Positions 1-5,262 of a stretch of 5,262 nt of DNA are shown here, one piece after another. Under the pieces are notes generated by a model, which did no database searches, was not told where the DNA came from, and saw only the letters and a program-made list of their open reading frames with translations. The DNA comes from Methanomicrobiales archaeon (GTDB lineage: Archaea > Halobacteriota > Methanomicrobia > Methanomicrobiales > JACTUA01). Location: positions 1 through 5,262 of the forward strand of contig JAJRCY010000078.1 in the NCBI GenBank assembly GCA_028678715.1. The letters are read 5' to 3'. The number at the start of each line of letters is the position of its first letter. The stretch's first letter is position 1. A program made the position numbers and the translations under genes.

Positions 1-53
1 ACCAGCACGGCAATGGGGGCAATCAGCAACGGGAGCCGGAAGGAGCGTATCAT
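1..53 (-). CDS. N-terminus of a secreted or membrane protein (partial)
   Basis: An ATG on the minus strand at 53-51 opens a frame that stays open to the window edge, giving 17 residues: MIRSFRLPLLIAPIAVL. Two arginines (residues 3 and 6) precede an uninterrupted hydrophobic run rich in Leu, Ile and Ala. That is the layout of a signal peptide or first membrane helix, so the product is probably exported or membrane-anchored. No Shine-Dalgarno sequence is obvious; the AT-rich stretch just upstream (54-165) suggests the gene has its own promoter and is not simply the end of the hisG operon. With only 17 residues the family cannot be named. An alternative is that this is a chance frame, but the start position, hydrophobic pattern and promoter-like AT content agree with each other. 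Confidence 0.55.
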   Translation of the reverse strand, partial: MIRSFRLPLLIAPIAVL

Positions 54-496
54 ACCGTCGTATCAATTTATTTCTTCAAACATATGATAAACATTCTGTT
101 TTTCAATAGTCAATTATCATGACGGGTATAATCCATATCTTTGATTTATTCGGTTTTAACACCACTTGCTGACGGATACCCCCGGAAGAGATCCCCTGCA
201 CCGATGATACCGCGCTCCCTGCGAAGGAGGAGACAGAAGCGGGTATCGCAAGGGTGATTCCCTCATCTCCTGCCGTTGTCCTGTCCGCCGAGAGATGCAC
301 GTTGAGAGATTCCTCACCCACTCCACCACCCGGGGGAGCAGAGATCCTGAGGTGAAAAATAGGAGAGAATATCGTCGCGGGGATGGGTGACGGGAGGGAG
401 CATACCCCCCGCTCCCCCTCTTCATGAGGAGCGTGGGGCTCACCGGTGAGGGTACAGAAGGAATGGCACTGGTCTTCCGGTGACGGGTTGCTTCCT
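54..496. other. Intergenic region without a convincing gene
   Basis: This 443-bp gap lies between the hisG stop and the start of the next minus-strand gene. The part at 54-165 is strikingly AT-rich against the GC-rich remainder of the window and looks like the promoter of the leftward gene. It includes TATA-like stretches (around 66-74 and 81-92, minus strand) and a 7-bp inverted repeat, ATGATAA at 84-90 and TTATCAT at 114-120. The part at 166-496 is GC-rich and carries a hairpin (405-438) followed by a perfect 12-bp palindrome (439-450). A minus-strand frame starting with GTG at 321 and ending at 103 encodes 72 residues, but has no recognised motif and runs into the AT-rich promoter part, so I do not call it a gene. 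I found no tRNA-like or box C/D-like structure. Confidence 0.6.
405..438 (-). terminator. hisG: Hairpin downstream of hisG, possible terminator
   Basis: Arms at 405-415 and 428-438 pair over 11 positions with one mismatch (409 against 434) around a 12-nt loop. The hairpin starts about 60 nt past the hisG stop in the direction of hisG transcription. A short T-run on the minus strand (354-360) follows only about 45 nt later, so this is not a textbook terminator. Archaeal termination mainly needs T-rich sequence, so the hairpin may instead protect or process the 3' end of the mRNA. A perfect palindrome, CTCACCGGTGAG at 439-450, sits directly next to it. Confidence 0.3.
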
Positions 497-1369
497 TCAC
501 CGCACGATCTTGGCGATGGGGATCTCCAGGATATCCTCGGCCCCGGCGGCCTTGAGCCCGGGGATCAGCTGGTTCACCTGCCCCTTGGGCACCACCGTCT
601 CCAGGCTGAAGTAATCCAGGTTGTGGAGCCGGCTCACCGTGGGGGTTTTCATCGCCGGAAGCATGCCGATCACCGCATCAATCCGGGCTGCAGGCACGTT
701 CATGGAGAGGAGCACCTTGGTCCTCCCCTCCATGACCCCCTGGAGGAGGGTCAGGATCTCCTCGATGGCTTGGCGCTTCCCCGGGTCCTTCCAGGCTGCG
801 GGGCTCGCAATGACCACCGTGTACGACTCCATGATCTGGCCGATGATCTTGAGGCCGTTCCGGCGCAGGGTGGTGCCCGTCTCGGTGAGATCCACCACCA
901 CGTCCATAAGATCTGGAACCTTCGCCTCCGATGCCCCGAAGGAGGGAAAGAGCTGCACAGGGATCCGGAGATCCTCAAAATAGCGCCGGGTGAGGTTGGG
1001 ATACTCGGTGGTGACCCGGCTCCCTGGCCGGATCCGTGAGGGGTCAGGAATCTGCTCCTCCTGGGAGACCGCGACCACGATCCTGACGTTCCCCTCCCCG
1101 GTCTTGGAGTAGGAGAGGCTCGCCACCTCTACCACCTCGGCGCCGGTCTCCCTCACCCAGTCCAGGCCGGTGATACCCAGGTCGAACGAACCCATGGCCA
1201 CATACATGGGGATCTCCTGCGGCCGGAGGATCTTCACCTTCCCGATCCTTGGATCGTTGATCCGGGGGTTGTAGTCCCGGTCGGTCCGTTTCACCTCAAG
1301 GTCCGCCTCCTTGAAGAGCTGGAGCGTCTGCTGCTCCAGGCTGCCCTTGGGGAGTACCAGCGAGATCAT
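497..1369 (-). CDS. hisG: ATP phosphoribosyltransferase HisG, long form
   Basis: HisG condenses ATP with PRPP to N1-(5-phosphoribosyl)-ATP, the first committed and feedback-controlled step of histidine synthesis in the cytosol. The 290-residue product has the two-lobed catalytic part at about 1-210. The family signature ending in DLTETGTTLRRNG at 160-172 holds the PRPP phosphate-binding TGTT loop. A C-terminal ACT-like regulatory domain spans about 215-290 (MNVP at 223-226, LETVVPKG at 256-263, and the final EIPIAKIVR). The length and this domain mark the long form, which binds histidine itself and needs no HisZ partner. The ATG at 1369 was chosen because MISLVLPKGS matches the usual HisG N-terminus; the frame continues upstream to 1540 but overlaps DUF1015 there and has no HisG character. 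The ribosome-binding site is weak (GGTG abutting the ATG). It lies 43 bp behind the DUF1015 gene on the same strand, so both probably share a transcript. The stop is TGA. Confidence 0.96.
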   Translation of the reverse strand: MISLVLPKGSLEQQTLQLFKEADLEVKRTDRDYNPRINDPRIGKVKILRPQEIPMYVAMGSFDLGITGLDWVRETGAEVVEVASLSYSKTGEGNVRIVVAVSQEEQIPDPSRIRPGSRVTTEYPNLTRRYFEDLRIPVQLFPSFGASEAKVPDLMDVVVDLTETGTTLRRNGLKIIGQIMESYTVVIASPAAWKDPGKRQAIEEILTLLQGVMEGRTKVLLSMNVPAARIDAVIGMLPAMKTPTVSRLHNLDYFSLETVVPKGQVNQLIPGLKAAGAEDILEIPIAKIVR

Positions 1370-1412
1370 CACCGAAAACTGGGCGCGGAGACGCGATAAG
1401 GGTGTTGTCCCT

Positions 1413-2678
1413 TCAGTCCAGCGTGTGCACGACGAGGCCGCTGTACAGCTTGGGTTCGAACCAGGTGGACTTGGGAGGCATGATGCCGCCGGCATCGGCA
1501 ACCGCCATGACGGTCTCGATGGAAGCCGGCTGCATGGCAAAGGCGGCCGCGAACCTCCCGCTGTCCACCATCTCCTCCAGGGAGGAGAGGGGCAGGTTCC
1601 CGCTGATGTACTGCAGGCGGGGATCGCGCCGGGGATCGGCGATTCCCAGCAGCGGTCCCAGGATCTCTTCCTGGAGTGTGGTCACATCCAGGGACGGGGG
1701 TGCACCGGGGGGGGAGCCCGGCACCTGCCGGGAGATCTCGTGCCACCGGCCGCCCAGGTACAGGTGGATCACATGGGTCCGGGCATTGGGAGCGTCTGTC
1801 GGCCGCATCTCCCGGGACACGGGGTCCGGTCGCGGGGCGGCCTCCGCCCGGAACCTGCCGGCGACCCGCGCAAGGAATCCCTCCAACGAGGAGCCGCCCA
1901 GGTCCGTCACCAGCCGGCTGTAGCCGTGGATCCGCACCCGGTCATGGGAGAAGAGGACGGCCATGAACCGGCCGGACTCCGGCGTGGACCTCCCTTCCGC
2001 GCTGCGGGCCAGGGCCACGTTCACCGCCGAGGCCGCCCGGTGGTGGCCGTCGGCGATGTACAGCCGGTCCACCGGTGCAAAGAGGCGCTGCAGCGTGGCA
2101 ACGGATGCAGGGTCGTCCACCCGGAAGACCTGGTGGACTGCTCCTGACGGGGCTTTCACCCGGGCTACGGGTTCTGTGCCGGGACGGATCATGGATTCCA
2201 CGAAGAGTCCGATCCCGGATGCGTCCCGGTACACGAGAAAGACGAGCCCCGTGTGGGCATTCACCGTGTCGATGTGGCGGGTCCGGTCCTGCTCCTTGTC
2301 GTACCGGGTCAGCTCGTGCCTGCGGATCAGCCCGGTGCGGTAGTCCTCCACCTCCACGGTGCAGACGAGACCGGTGAAAGCCATGCCCTCCTGCTCCACC
2401 CGGTACAGGGACAGGGAAGGGCGGTCGTCCCGGACCAGCACCCCGTCCCGGATCAGCTGGAGGAACCGCTCCCTTGCCCCAAGGTACACCGCCGCGTCGG
2501 AGGGGGGGATGCCGGGCAGGAGGGCATCGGAGCGGCTCACCGATAAAAAAGAGAGGGGGTGCCGCCGAAGGCAATCCCTGGCCTCGTCGGCGGTGACCAC
2601 GTCATAGGGAACAGCGGCCACCTCCTGGGCCAGGTCAGGCCTCGGGCGAACCGCGGTGAAGGGATGGATGCTGACCAT
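1413..2678 (-). CDS. DUF1015 family protein with DGHHR motif
   Basis: The 421-residue protein matches the uncharacterised DUF1015 (COG4198) family along its full length. Typical blocks are HPFTAVRPRP near the start, VPYDVV at 23-28, RHELTRYDKEQDRTRHIDTV at 120-139, LYIADGHHRAASA at 206-218, and MPPKSTWFEPKLYSGL at 400-415 close to the C-terminus. There is no signal peptide or membrane segment, so it should be cytosolic. The family has no established function that I know of. The central DGHHRxxxA motif resembles the phosphate-binding motif of the ParB/sulfiredoxin fold, including the free-serine kinases SerK and SbnI, so a small-molecule kinase or nucleotide-binding role is possible; that is inference. 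The ATG at 2678 begins the conserved N-terminus, with GGAG about 15 nt upstream and a TATA-like box further up. It is the first gene of a probable two-gene unit with hisG. The stop is TGA. Confidence 0.92.
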   Translation of the reverse strand: MVSIHPFTAVRPRPDLAQEVAAVPYDVVTADEARDCLRRHPLSFLSVSRSDALLPGIPPSDAAVYLGARERFLQLIRDGVLVRDDRPSLSLYRVEQEGMAFTGLVCTVEVEDYRTGLIRRHELTRYDKEQDRTRHIDTVNAHTGLVFLVYRDASGIGLFVESMIRPGTEPVARVKAPSGAVHQVFRVDDPASVATLQRLFAPVDRLYIADGHHRAASAVNVALARSAEGRSTPESGRFMAVLFSHDRVRIHGYSRLVTDLGGSSLEGFLARVAGRFRAEAAPRPDPVSREMRPTDAPNARTHVIHLYLGGRWHEISRQVPGSPPGAPPSLDVTTLQEEILGPLLGIADPRRDPRLQYISGNLPLSSLEEMVDSGRFAAAFAMQPASIETVMAVADAGGIMPPKSTWFEPKLYSGLVVHTLD

Positions 2679-2706
2679 GGGTGCCGCCGTCGACTCCGTG
2701 TAGCCA

Positions 2707-2716
2707 GTATATTTTT
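2707..2716 (-). promoter_or_regulatory. TATA-like box for the DUF1015-hisG unit
   Basis: On the minus strand the sequence reads GGTAAAAATATACT, an A/T-rich core in GC-rich surroundings and a good archaeal TATA/BRE candidate. Its centre is about 33 nt upstream of the DUF1015 ATG. With the usual archaeal TATA-to-start distance of roughly 25 nt, transcription would begin only about 8 nt before the ATG, giving a very short leader. Confidence 0.5.
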
Positions 2717-2725
2717 ACCTGCCGG

Positions 2726-2733
2726 TATAATTA
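2726..2733 (+). promoter_or_regulatory. rimI: TATA-like box for the rimI-like gene
   Basis: TATAATTA occurs on the plus strand 28 nt (centre) upstream of the rimI ATG at 2757, inside an otherwise GC-rich stretch. That distance puts the predicted transcription start at or within a few bases of the ATG, implying a leaderless mRNA. This fits the lack of a Shine-Dalgarno sequence (GGCTCCGGACCC precedes the ATG). The box sits in the same 78-bp divergent region as the DUF1015 promoter. Confidence 0.45.
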
Positions 2734-2756
2734 GATCACTACCCGGCTCCGGACCC

Positions 2757-3221
2757 ATGACCCCGCATCACCCCACCATCCGCAGGGCCCGCAGGCAGGA
2801 CGTCCCTCAGATCCTTGAGATCGAGAGGGAGGCCTTCGTCGAGCCGTGGGAGGAGGAGGTCTTTCTCCAGACCCTGGAGTGGTGACCCCGCACCTCGCTC
2901 GTCGCGGATGTGGACGGGGTGGTGGTGGGGTTTCTGGTGGGATGCCTGGAGGCCACCGGTGAGGCCACCTTTGGCCACATCTCCAACCTGGCAGTGCGAT
3001 CCGAGTTCCGGAAACGGGGGTTCGGGTCCCGGCTGGTCCTGCGGGCTGAACAGCAGTTCCTGCTGGAGGGGGCCGGGGCGGTGCTCCTGGAGGTGCGCAC
3101 GTCGAACACCCCGGGCCAGTCCTTCTACCGCGCGTTGAAGTACCAGGACGTGTACCGCATCCACGCCTACTACTCCAACGGCGAGGACGCCATTGTGATG
3201 ATGAAGGAGCTCCGGTTCTAG
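2757..3221 (+). pseudogene. rimI: RimI-like N-terminal acetyltransferase, in-frame TGA
   Basis: Read through one TGA at 2883-2885 (codon 43), this frame gives a complete 154-residue GNAT acetyltransferase of normal RimI length. RimI transfers acetyl from acetyl-CoA to the N-terminal amine of proteins: ribosomal S18 in bacteria, and a wider set of N-termini for archaeal relatives. The N-terminal IRRARRQDVPQILEIEREAF block, the acetyl-CoA loop RKRGFG (85-90), and LEVRTSN with Glu112 followed 12 residues later by Tyr124 in SFYRALKY are all intact. The Glu-Tyr spacing is the same as in E. coli RimI (E103/Y115). The C-terminus YYSNGEDAIVMMK is also typical. The TGA falls in a variable loop, between LEW and PRTSLVADVDG, and the reading frame is the same on both sides, so it is a substitution and not a frameshift. 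TGA ends hisG and DUF1015 here, so a changed genetic code is unlikely. It may be a true nonsense mutation, a sequence error (for example TGG read as TGA), or readthrough. A GTG at 2910 could restart translation but would drop the first helices. Confidence 0.85.
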
Positions 3222-4432
3222 GCCTTCCCCCGCCCCAGGTCCCTGTGGGCACGGGCCAGGTGGTGGGCGGCGAGCGCCCCGAGGAGGGAGAGCTCACCGG
3301 CGAGCACGCCTCCAGCCACGATCTCGGCGAACTTCCGGGCATGGGAGCCCGGCGGGTCCCCGCCGCCCGCCACCCCCAGCAGCGCCAGCGCCTCCCTCTG
3401 GGTGTCCAGGCCGGTGCCGCCCCCGACGGTGCCCACCTGCACGGCAGGCAGGGTCACCGACACGTACACCCCGCCCTCCCCCTGTTCGACGGTGGTGATG
3501 CAGGAGGAGCCCTCCACGACGTGGGCCGCGTCCTGCCCGCAGGCCAGGTAGAGCGCCGCGATGATGTTCGCGGCGTGGGCATTGAACCCCAGGGACCCGG
3601 CCCGGGCGGAACCCAGCAGGTTCTTCCGGTAGTTCACGTCCGCGAGAACAGGGCCGGTGGTCTTGAAGACCCCCTGCACCACCGCCTCGGGGATCTGGAT
3701 GCCCGCAACCACGGACTTGCCCCGGCCCAGGATCATGTTGATGGCGGCCGGCTTCTTGTCGGTGCACATGTTCCCGGAGAGGGCGATGAGCCGGGCGCCG
3801 GTCTCCTGTTCGATCACGCCGGCAGCCTTCTCGCTCGCGATGGTCACCATGTTCATCCCCATCGCATCCTTGGTGTCGAACTCCAGCCGGACAAAGACGG
3901 TGGGGCCCGCCAGGTAGCATGCTGCCCCCGTGAGCCTTCCATGGGAGGTGGTGGCCGCCGCAGCCTCCTGGAGCCGGGGGAGGTTCCCCTCCACCCAGCG
4001 CACCACCTCCACCGCGTGGGCCACGTCCCGGGCGGCGAAGGCGGGAGCCCGGGTCATCCCCTCCCGGATCAGGCGCACCACCGCGCCGCCGGCCCTTGTG
4101 ATGGCCACGCAGCCCCGGTTCACCGAGGCCACCAGCGCCCCTTCTGTCGTGGCCAGCGGCAGCCAGAACTGCCCCTGCGCGTGGTCCCCGCGGAGGTGCA
4201 GCGGGCCGGCGACCCCCAGCGGGATCTGCACCGCCCCGATCATGTTCTCGATGTTCCGCTGGACCGCGCGGGAGGGGTCGAAGGTGAAGTCCCCGATGCG
4301 GGGAAGGGGCACCCCCGTCTCCCGCTCGATGAAGGCCCGCCGGACACGGACCGCTTCCTGCACCGGGAGTTCCTTCTCCAGCGCGTGGAGCTTGAGCGTG
4401 CCATTTTTCAGCCGGTCCAGATAATGATCCAT
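3218..4432 (-). CDS. hmgA: Hydroxymethylglutaryl-CoA reductase, class I
   Basis: HMG-CoA reductase uses two NADPH to reduce HMG-CoA to mevalonate, the committed step towards the isoprenoid chains of archaeal ether lipids. The 404-residue protein is soluble, without the membrane domain of the eukaryotic enzyme. Class I motifs appear in order: ENMIGAVQIPLGVAGPL at 62-78, LATTEGALVAS with catalytic Glu97, the NADPH-binding DAMGMNM at 189-195, CTDKKPAAIN with catalytic Lys226, GQDAAHVVEGS with catalytic Asp301, and the C-terminal catalytic His396 in ARAHRDLGRGK, equivalent to the SHMxHNRSK region of the human enzyme. All four catalytic residues are therefore present. The frame is open upstream to 4696 but that part overlaps trm5 antisense and is low-complexity; ATG 4432 starts the conserved MDHYLDRLKNG. 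GGAG lies 14 nt upstream, rather far, and the TATA element centred near 4455 suggests a near-leaderless transcript. The stop is TAG, overlapping the end of rimI. Confidence 0.97.
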   Translation of the reverse strand: MDHYLDRLKNGTLKLHALEKELPVQEAVRVRRAFIERETGVPLPRIGDFTFDPSRAVQRNIENMIGAVQIPLGVAGPLHLRGDHAQGQFWLPLATTEGALVASVNRGCVAITRAGGAVVRLIREGMTRAPAFAARDVAHAVEVVRWVEGNLPRLQEAAAATTSHGRLTGAACYLAGPTVFVRLEFDTKDAMGMNMVTIASEKAAGVIEQETGARLIALSGNMCTDKKPAAINMILGRGKSVVAGIQIPEAVVQGVFKTTGPVLADVNYRKNLLGSARAGSLGFNAHAANIIAALYLACGQDAAHVVEGSSCITTVEQGEGGVYVSVTLPAVQVGTVGGGTGLDTQREALALLGVAGGGDPPGSHARKFAEIVAGGVLAGELSLLGALAAHHLARAHRDLGRGKA

Positions 4433-4450
4433 GATCAGTCTTCGATCTCC

Positions 4451-4459
4451 TGTATAAAG
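4451..4459. promoter_or_regulatory. Single TATA element between hmgA and trm5
   Basis: The 46-bp gap between the two divergent start codons has one A/T-rich core, TGTATAAAG, which reads CTTTATACA on the other strand. Its TATA centre is about 22 nt from the hmgA ATG and about 24 nt from the trm5 GTG. Those are the usual archaeal TATA-to-start-site distances, so it could direct both genes, each from at or next to its start codon. No other comparable A/T-rich core is present in the gap. Confidence 0.55.
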
Positions 4460-4478
4460 ATGGGTGGTGCCGGTGGAG

Positions 4479-5262
4479 GTGGAGCAGTGGTGTGTCCGGG
4501 TGGCCCTCTCCGAGGGCGAGCGCGTCCGCAGGGAGCTGAAGGAGCAGGGGCTTCTCGACCCGGACCTACGCCCCCGTGCCGAGGGGGATACCCTGCTCCT
4601 CCCGGTCACCACGGACCCGGGGGATGGCACCCGGGCGCGGTTTACGGCCATCCCCACCCGGTCGGAGCTCCCGCGGCACGAGCTGATCGGCGGCATTGCC
4701 GTTATGCAGGACTACGACCCTGATGCCGCGGAGCGGCTGCTCGCAAGCCGCCCCTCCCTCCACACGGTGCTCCTGTCGGAAAGCCCGGTGGAGGGGCAGT
4801 ATAGGGTCCGCCGGTTCACGGTGCTGGCCGGGCTTCCCACCACCCGCCCCCGGCTCACGGTGTACGGCCACCGGTTCGATATCGACCGCTCCCCGGCCTA
4901 CTTCTCCCCCCGCCTCTCCACTGAGCGGCGGCGGGTCTTCGACCTCATGGCCGCGGGGGAACGGGTGCTGGACATGTTCGCCGGGGTGGGGCCCTTTGCC
5001 ATCACACTCTCGGCACGGGCACGGACGGTGGTGGCCTGTGACATTAACCCCGCGGCAGTCGCACTCCTCATCGGTAACCTGCGCATGAACCGGTGTCGCA
5101 ACGTCCTCCCCCTTCTCTGCGATGCGGCGCGTCTCCCGGCATTCCTCTCGCCCGGGTTTGACCGCATCGTCATGAACCTCCCCCTCTCGCCGGCCCGGTT
5201 CCTTGACCAGGCCTTTTCCTTGGTCCGCCCGGGCGGAAGGATCCACCTCTACGCCCTCCAGT
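4479..5262 (+). CDS. trm5: tRNA (guanine37-N1)-methyltransferase Trm5 (partial at 3' end)
   Basis: Trm5 transfers a methyl group from S-adenosylmethionine to N1 of G37, next to the anticodon, which prevents +1 frameshifting. The 261 visible residues begin with WCVRVALSEGERVRRELKEQ (4-23), resembling the small N-terminal D1 domain of Methanocaldococcus Trm5b. Next come YFSPRLSTER at 141-150, the SAM loop VLDMFAGVGPFAI at 163-175, DINPAAVALL at 188-197, and IVMNLP at 230-235. The MNLP form indicates Trm5, not the related wybutosine enzyme Taw2. The frame is closed upstream by TAA at 4455-4457, so the start must be one of the GTG codons at 4464, 4467, 4473 or 4479. I prefer 4479 because it fits the homologous N-terminus and the TATA spacing; the perfect GGAGGTG (4475-4481) overlaps it and cannot act as its binding site. 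The segment between D1 and the catalytic domain looks shorter than in the Methanocaldococcus protein. The last part of the gene lies beyond the window. Confidence 0.93.
   Translation, partial: MEQWCVRVALSEGERVRRELKEQGLLDPDLRPRAEGDTLLLPVTTDPGDGTRARFTAIPTRSELPRHELIGGIAVMQDYDPDAAERLLASRPSLHTVLLSESPVEGQYRVRRFTVLAGLPTTRPRLTVYGHRFDIDRSPAYFSPRLSTERRRVFDLMAAGERVLDMFAGVGPFAITLSARARTVVACDINPAAVALLIGNLRMNRCRNVLPLLCDAARLPAFLSPGFDRIVMNLPLSPARFLDQAFSLVRPGGRIHLYALQ

Noticed and set aside
103..321. 72-codon minus-strand frame starting with GTG
   Set aside because: No recognised motif, no convincing ribosome-binding site, and its 3' part is the AT-rich promoter-like stretch. The frame is open well upstream too, as expected by chance in GC-rich DNA. 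A real small protein cannot be fully excluded.
156..500. 114-codon minus-strand frame in the gap past hisG
   Set aside because: Arg/Ser/Pro-rich translation without a family, overlapping the hairpin and the other frame in the same gap.
1370..1540. Upstream extension of the hisG frame by 57 codons
   Set aside because: It overlaps the conserved C-terminus of DUF1015 and has no HisG similarity; the family N-terminus begins at ATG 1369.
2883..2885. TGA as selenocysteine or as reassigned tryptophan
   Set aside because: The position is a variable loop, not a redox or catalytic site, and TGA ends both hisG and DUF1015 in this window.
2910..3221. A separate short gene starting at GTG 2910
   Set aside because: It would lack the first strand and helices of the GNAT fold, which are present in frame just upstream; the whole is better read as one interrupted rimI.
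2731..3342. Minus-strand frame of 203 codons opposite rimI
   Set aside because: Pro/Arg/Gly-rich antisense shadow, spanning the ends of two clearly recognised genes.
4433..4696. Upstream extension of the hmgA frame by 88 codons
   Set aside because: It lies antisense to the conserved start of trm5, is Ser/Arg-rich low-complexity sequence, and would bury the TATA element inside the gene.
3245..4723. A 492-codon plus-strand frame opposite hmgA
   Set aside because: It is the antisense shadow of hmgA. Its translation is rich in Gly, Pro, His and Arg with no recognisable family, whereas the minus strand encodes all HMG-CoA reductase motifs.

Overview
The window is GC-rich and reads as part of a euryarchaeal chromosome, most likely a methanogen of the Methanomicrobiales type. 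The evidence is an archaeal-type tRNA m1G37 methyltransferase (Trm5), a class I HMG-CoA reductase of archaeal length, a short archaeal RimI-like acetyltransferase, a DUF1015 protein, and archaeal TATA-like boxes placed so close to start codons that several transcripts should be leaderless or nearly so. The lineage is an inference from protein character; no database was searched. The content is mostly core metabolism and translation. I see no mobile element, CRISPR array, rRNA or tRNA gene.

Layout, left to right. Positions 1-53 hold the first 17 codons of a minus-strand gene with a signal-peptide-like start. Positions 54-496 have no convincing gene: an AT-rich promoter-like part is followed by a GC-rich part with a hairpin. 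A minus-strand pair follows, DUF1015 (1413-2678) then hisG (497-1369), 43 bp apart and probably co-transcribed. A 78-bp divergent promoter region (2679-2756) separates DUF1015 from a plus-strand rimI-like gene (2757-3221), which carries an in-frame TGA at codon 43. rimI converges on the minus-strand hmgA gene (3218-4432); the two overlap in one CTAG that supplies both stop codons. A 46-bp gap (4433-4478) with a single central TATA element separates hmgA from the divergent plus-strand trm5 gene, which runs off the right edge.

The genes do not form one pathway. hisG makes the first committed step of histidine synthesis, hmgA makes mevalonate for isoprenoid ether lipids, trm5 methylates G37 of tRNA, and rimI acetylates protein N-termini. 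What ties them together is dense packing: two divergent promoter regions and one overlapping convergent gene end. The points most worth checking are the interrupted rimI, the shared TATA element between hmgA and trm5, and the ParB/sulfiredoxin-like DGHHR motif in the uncharacterised DUF1015 protein. No new defence or mobile system is visible.
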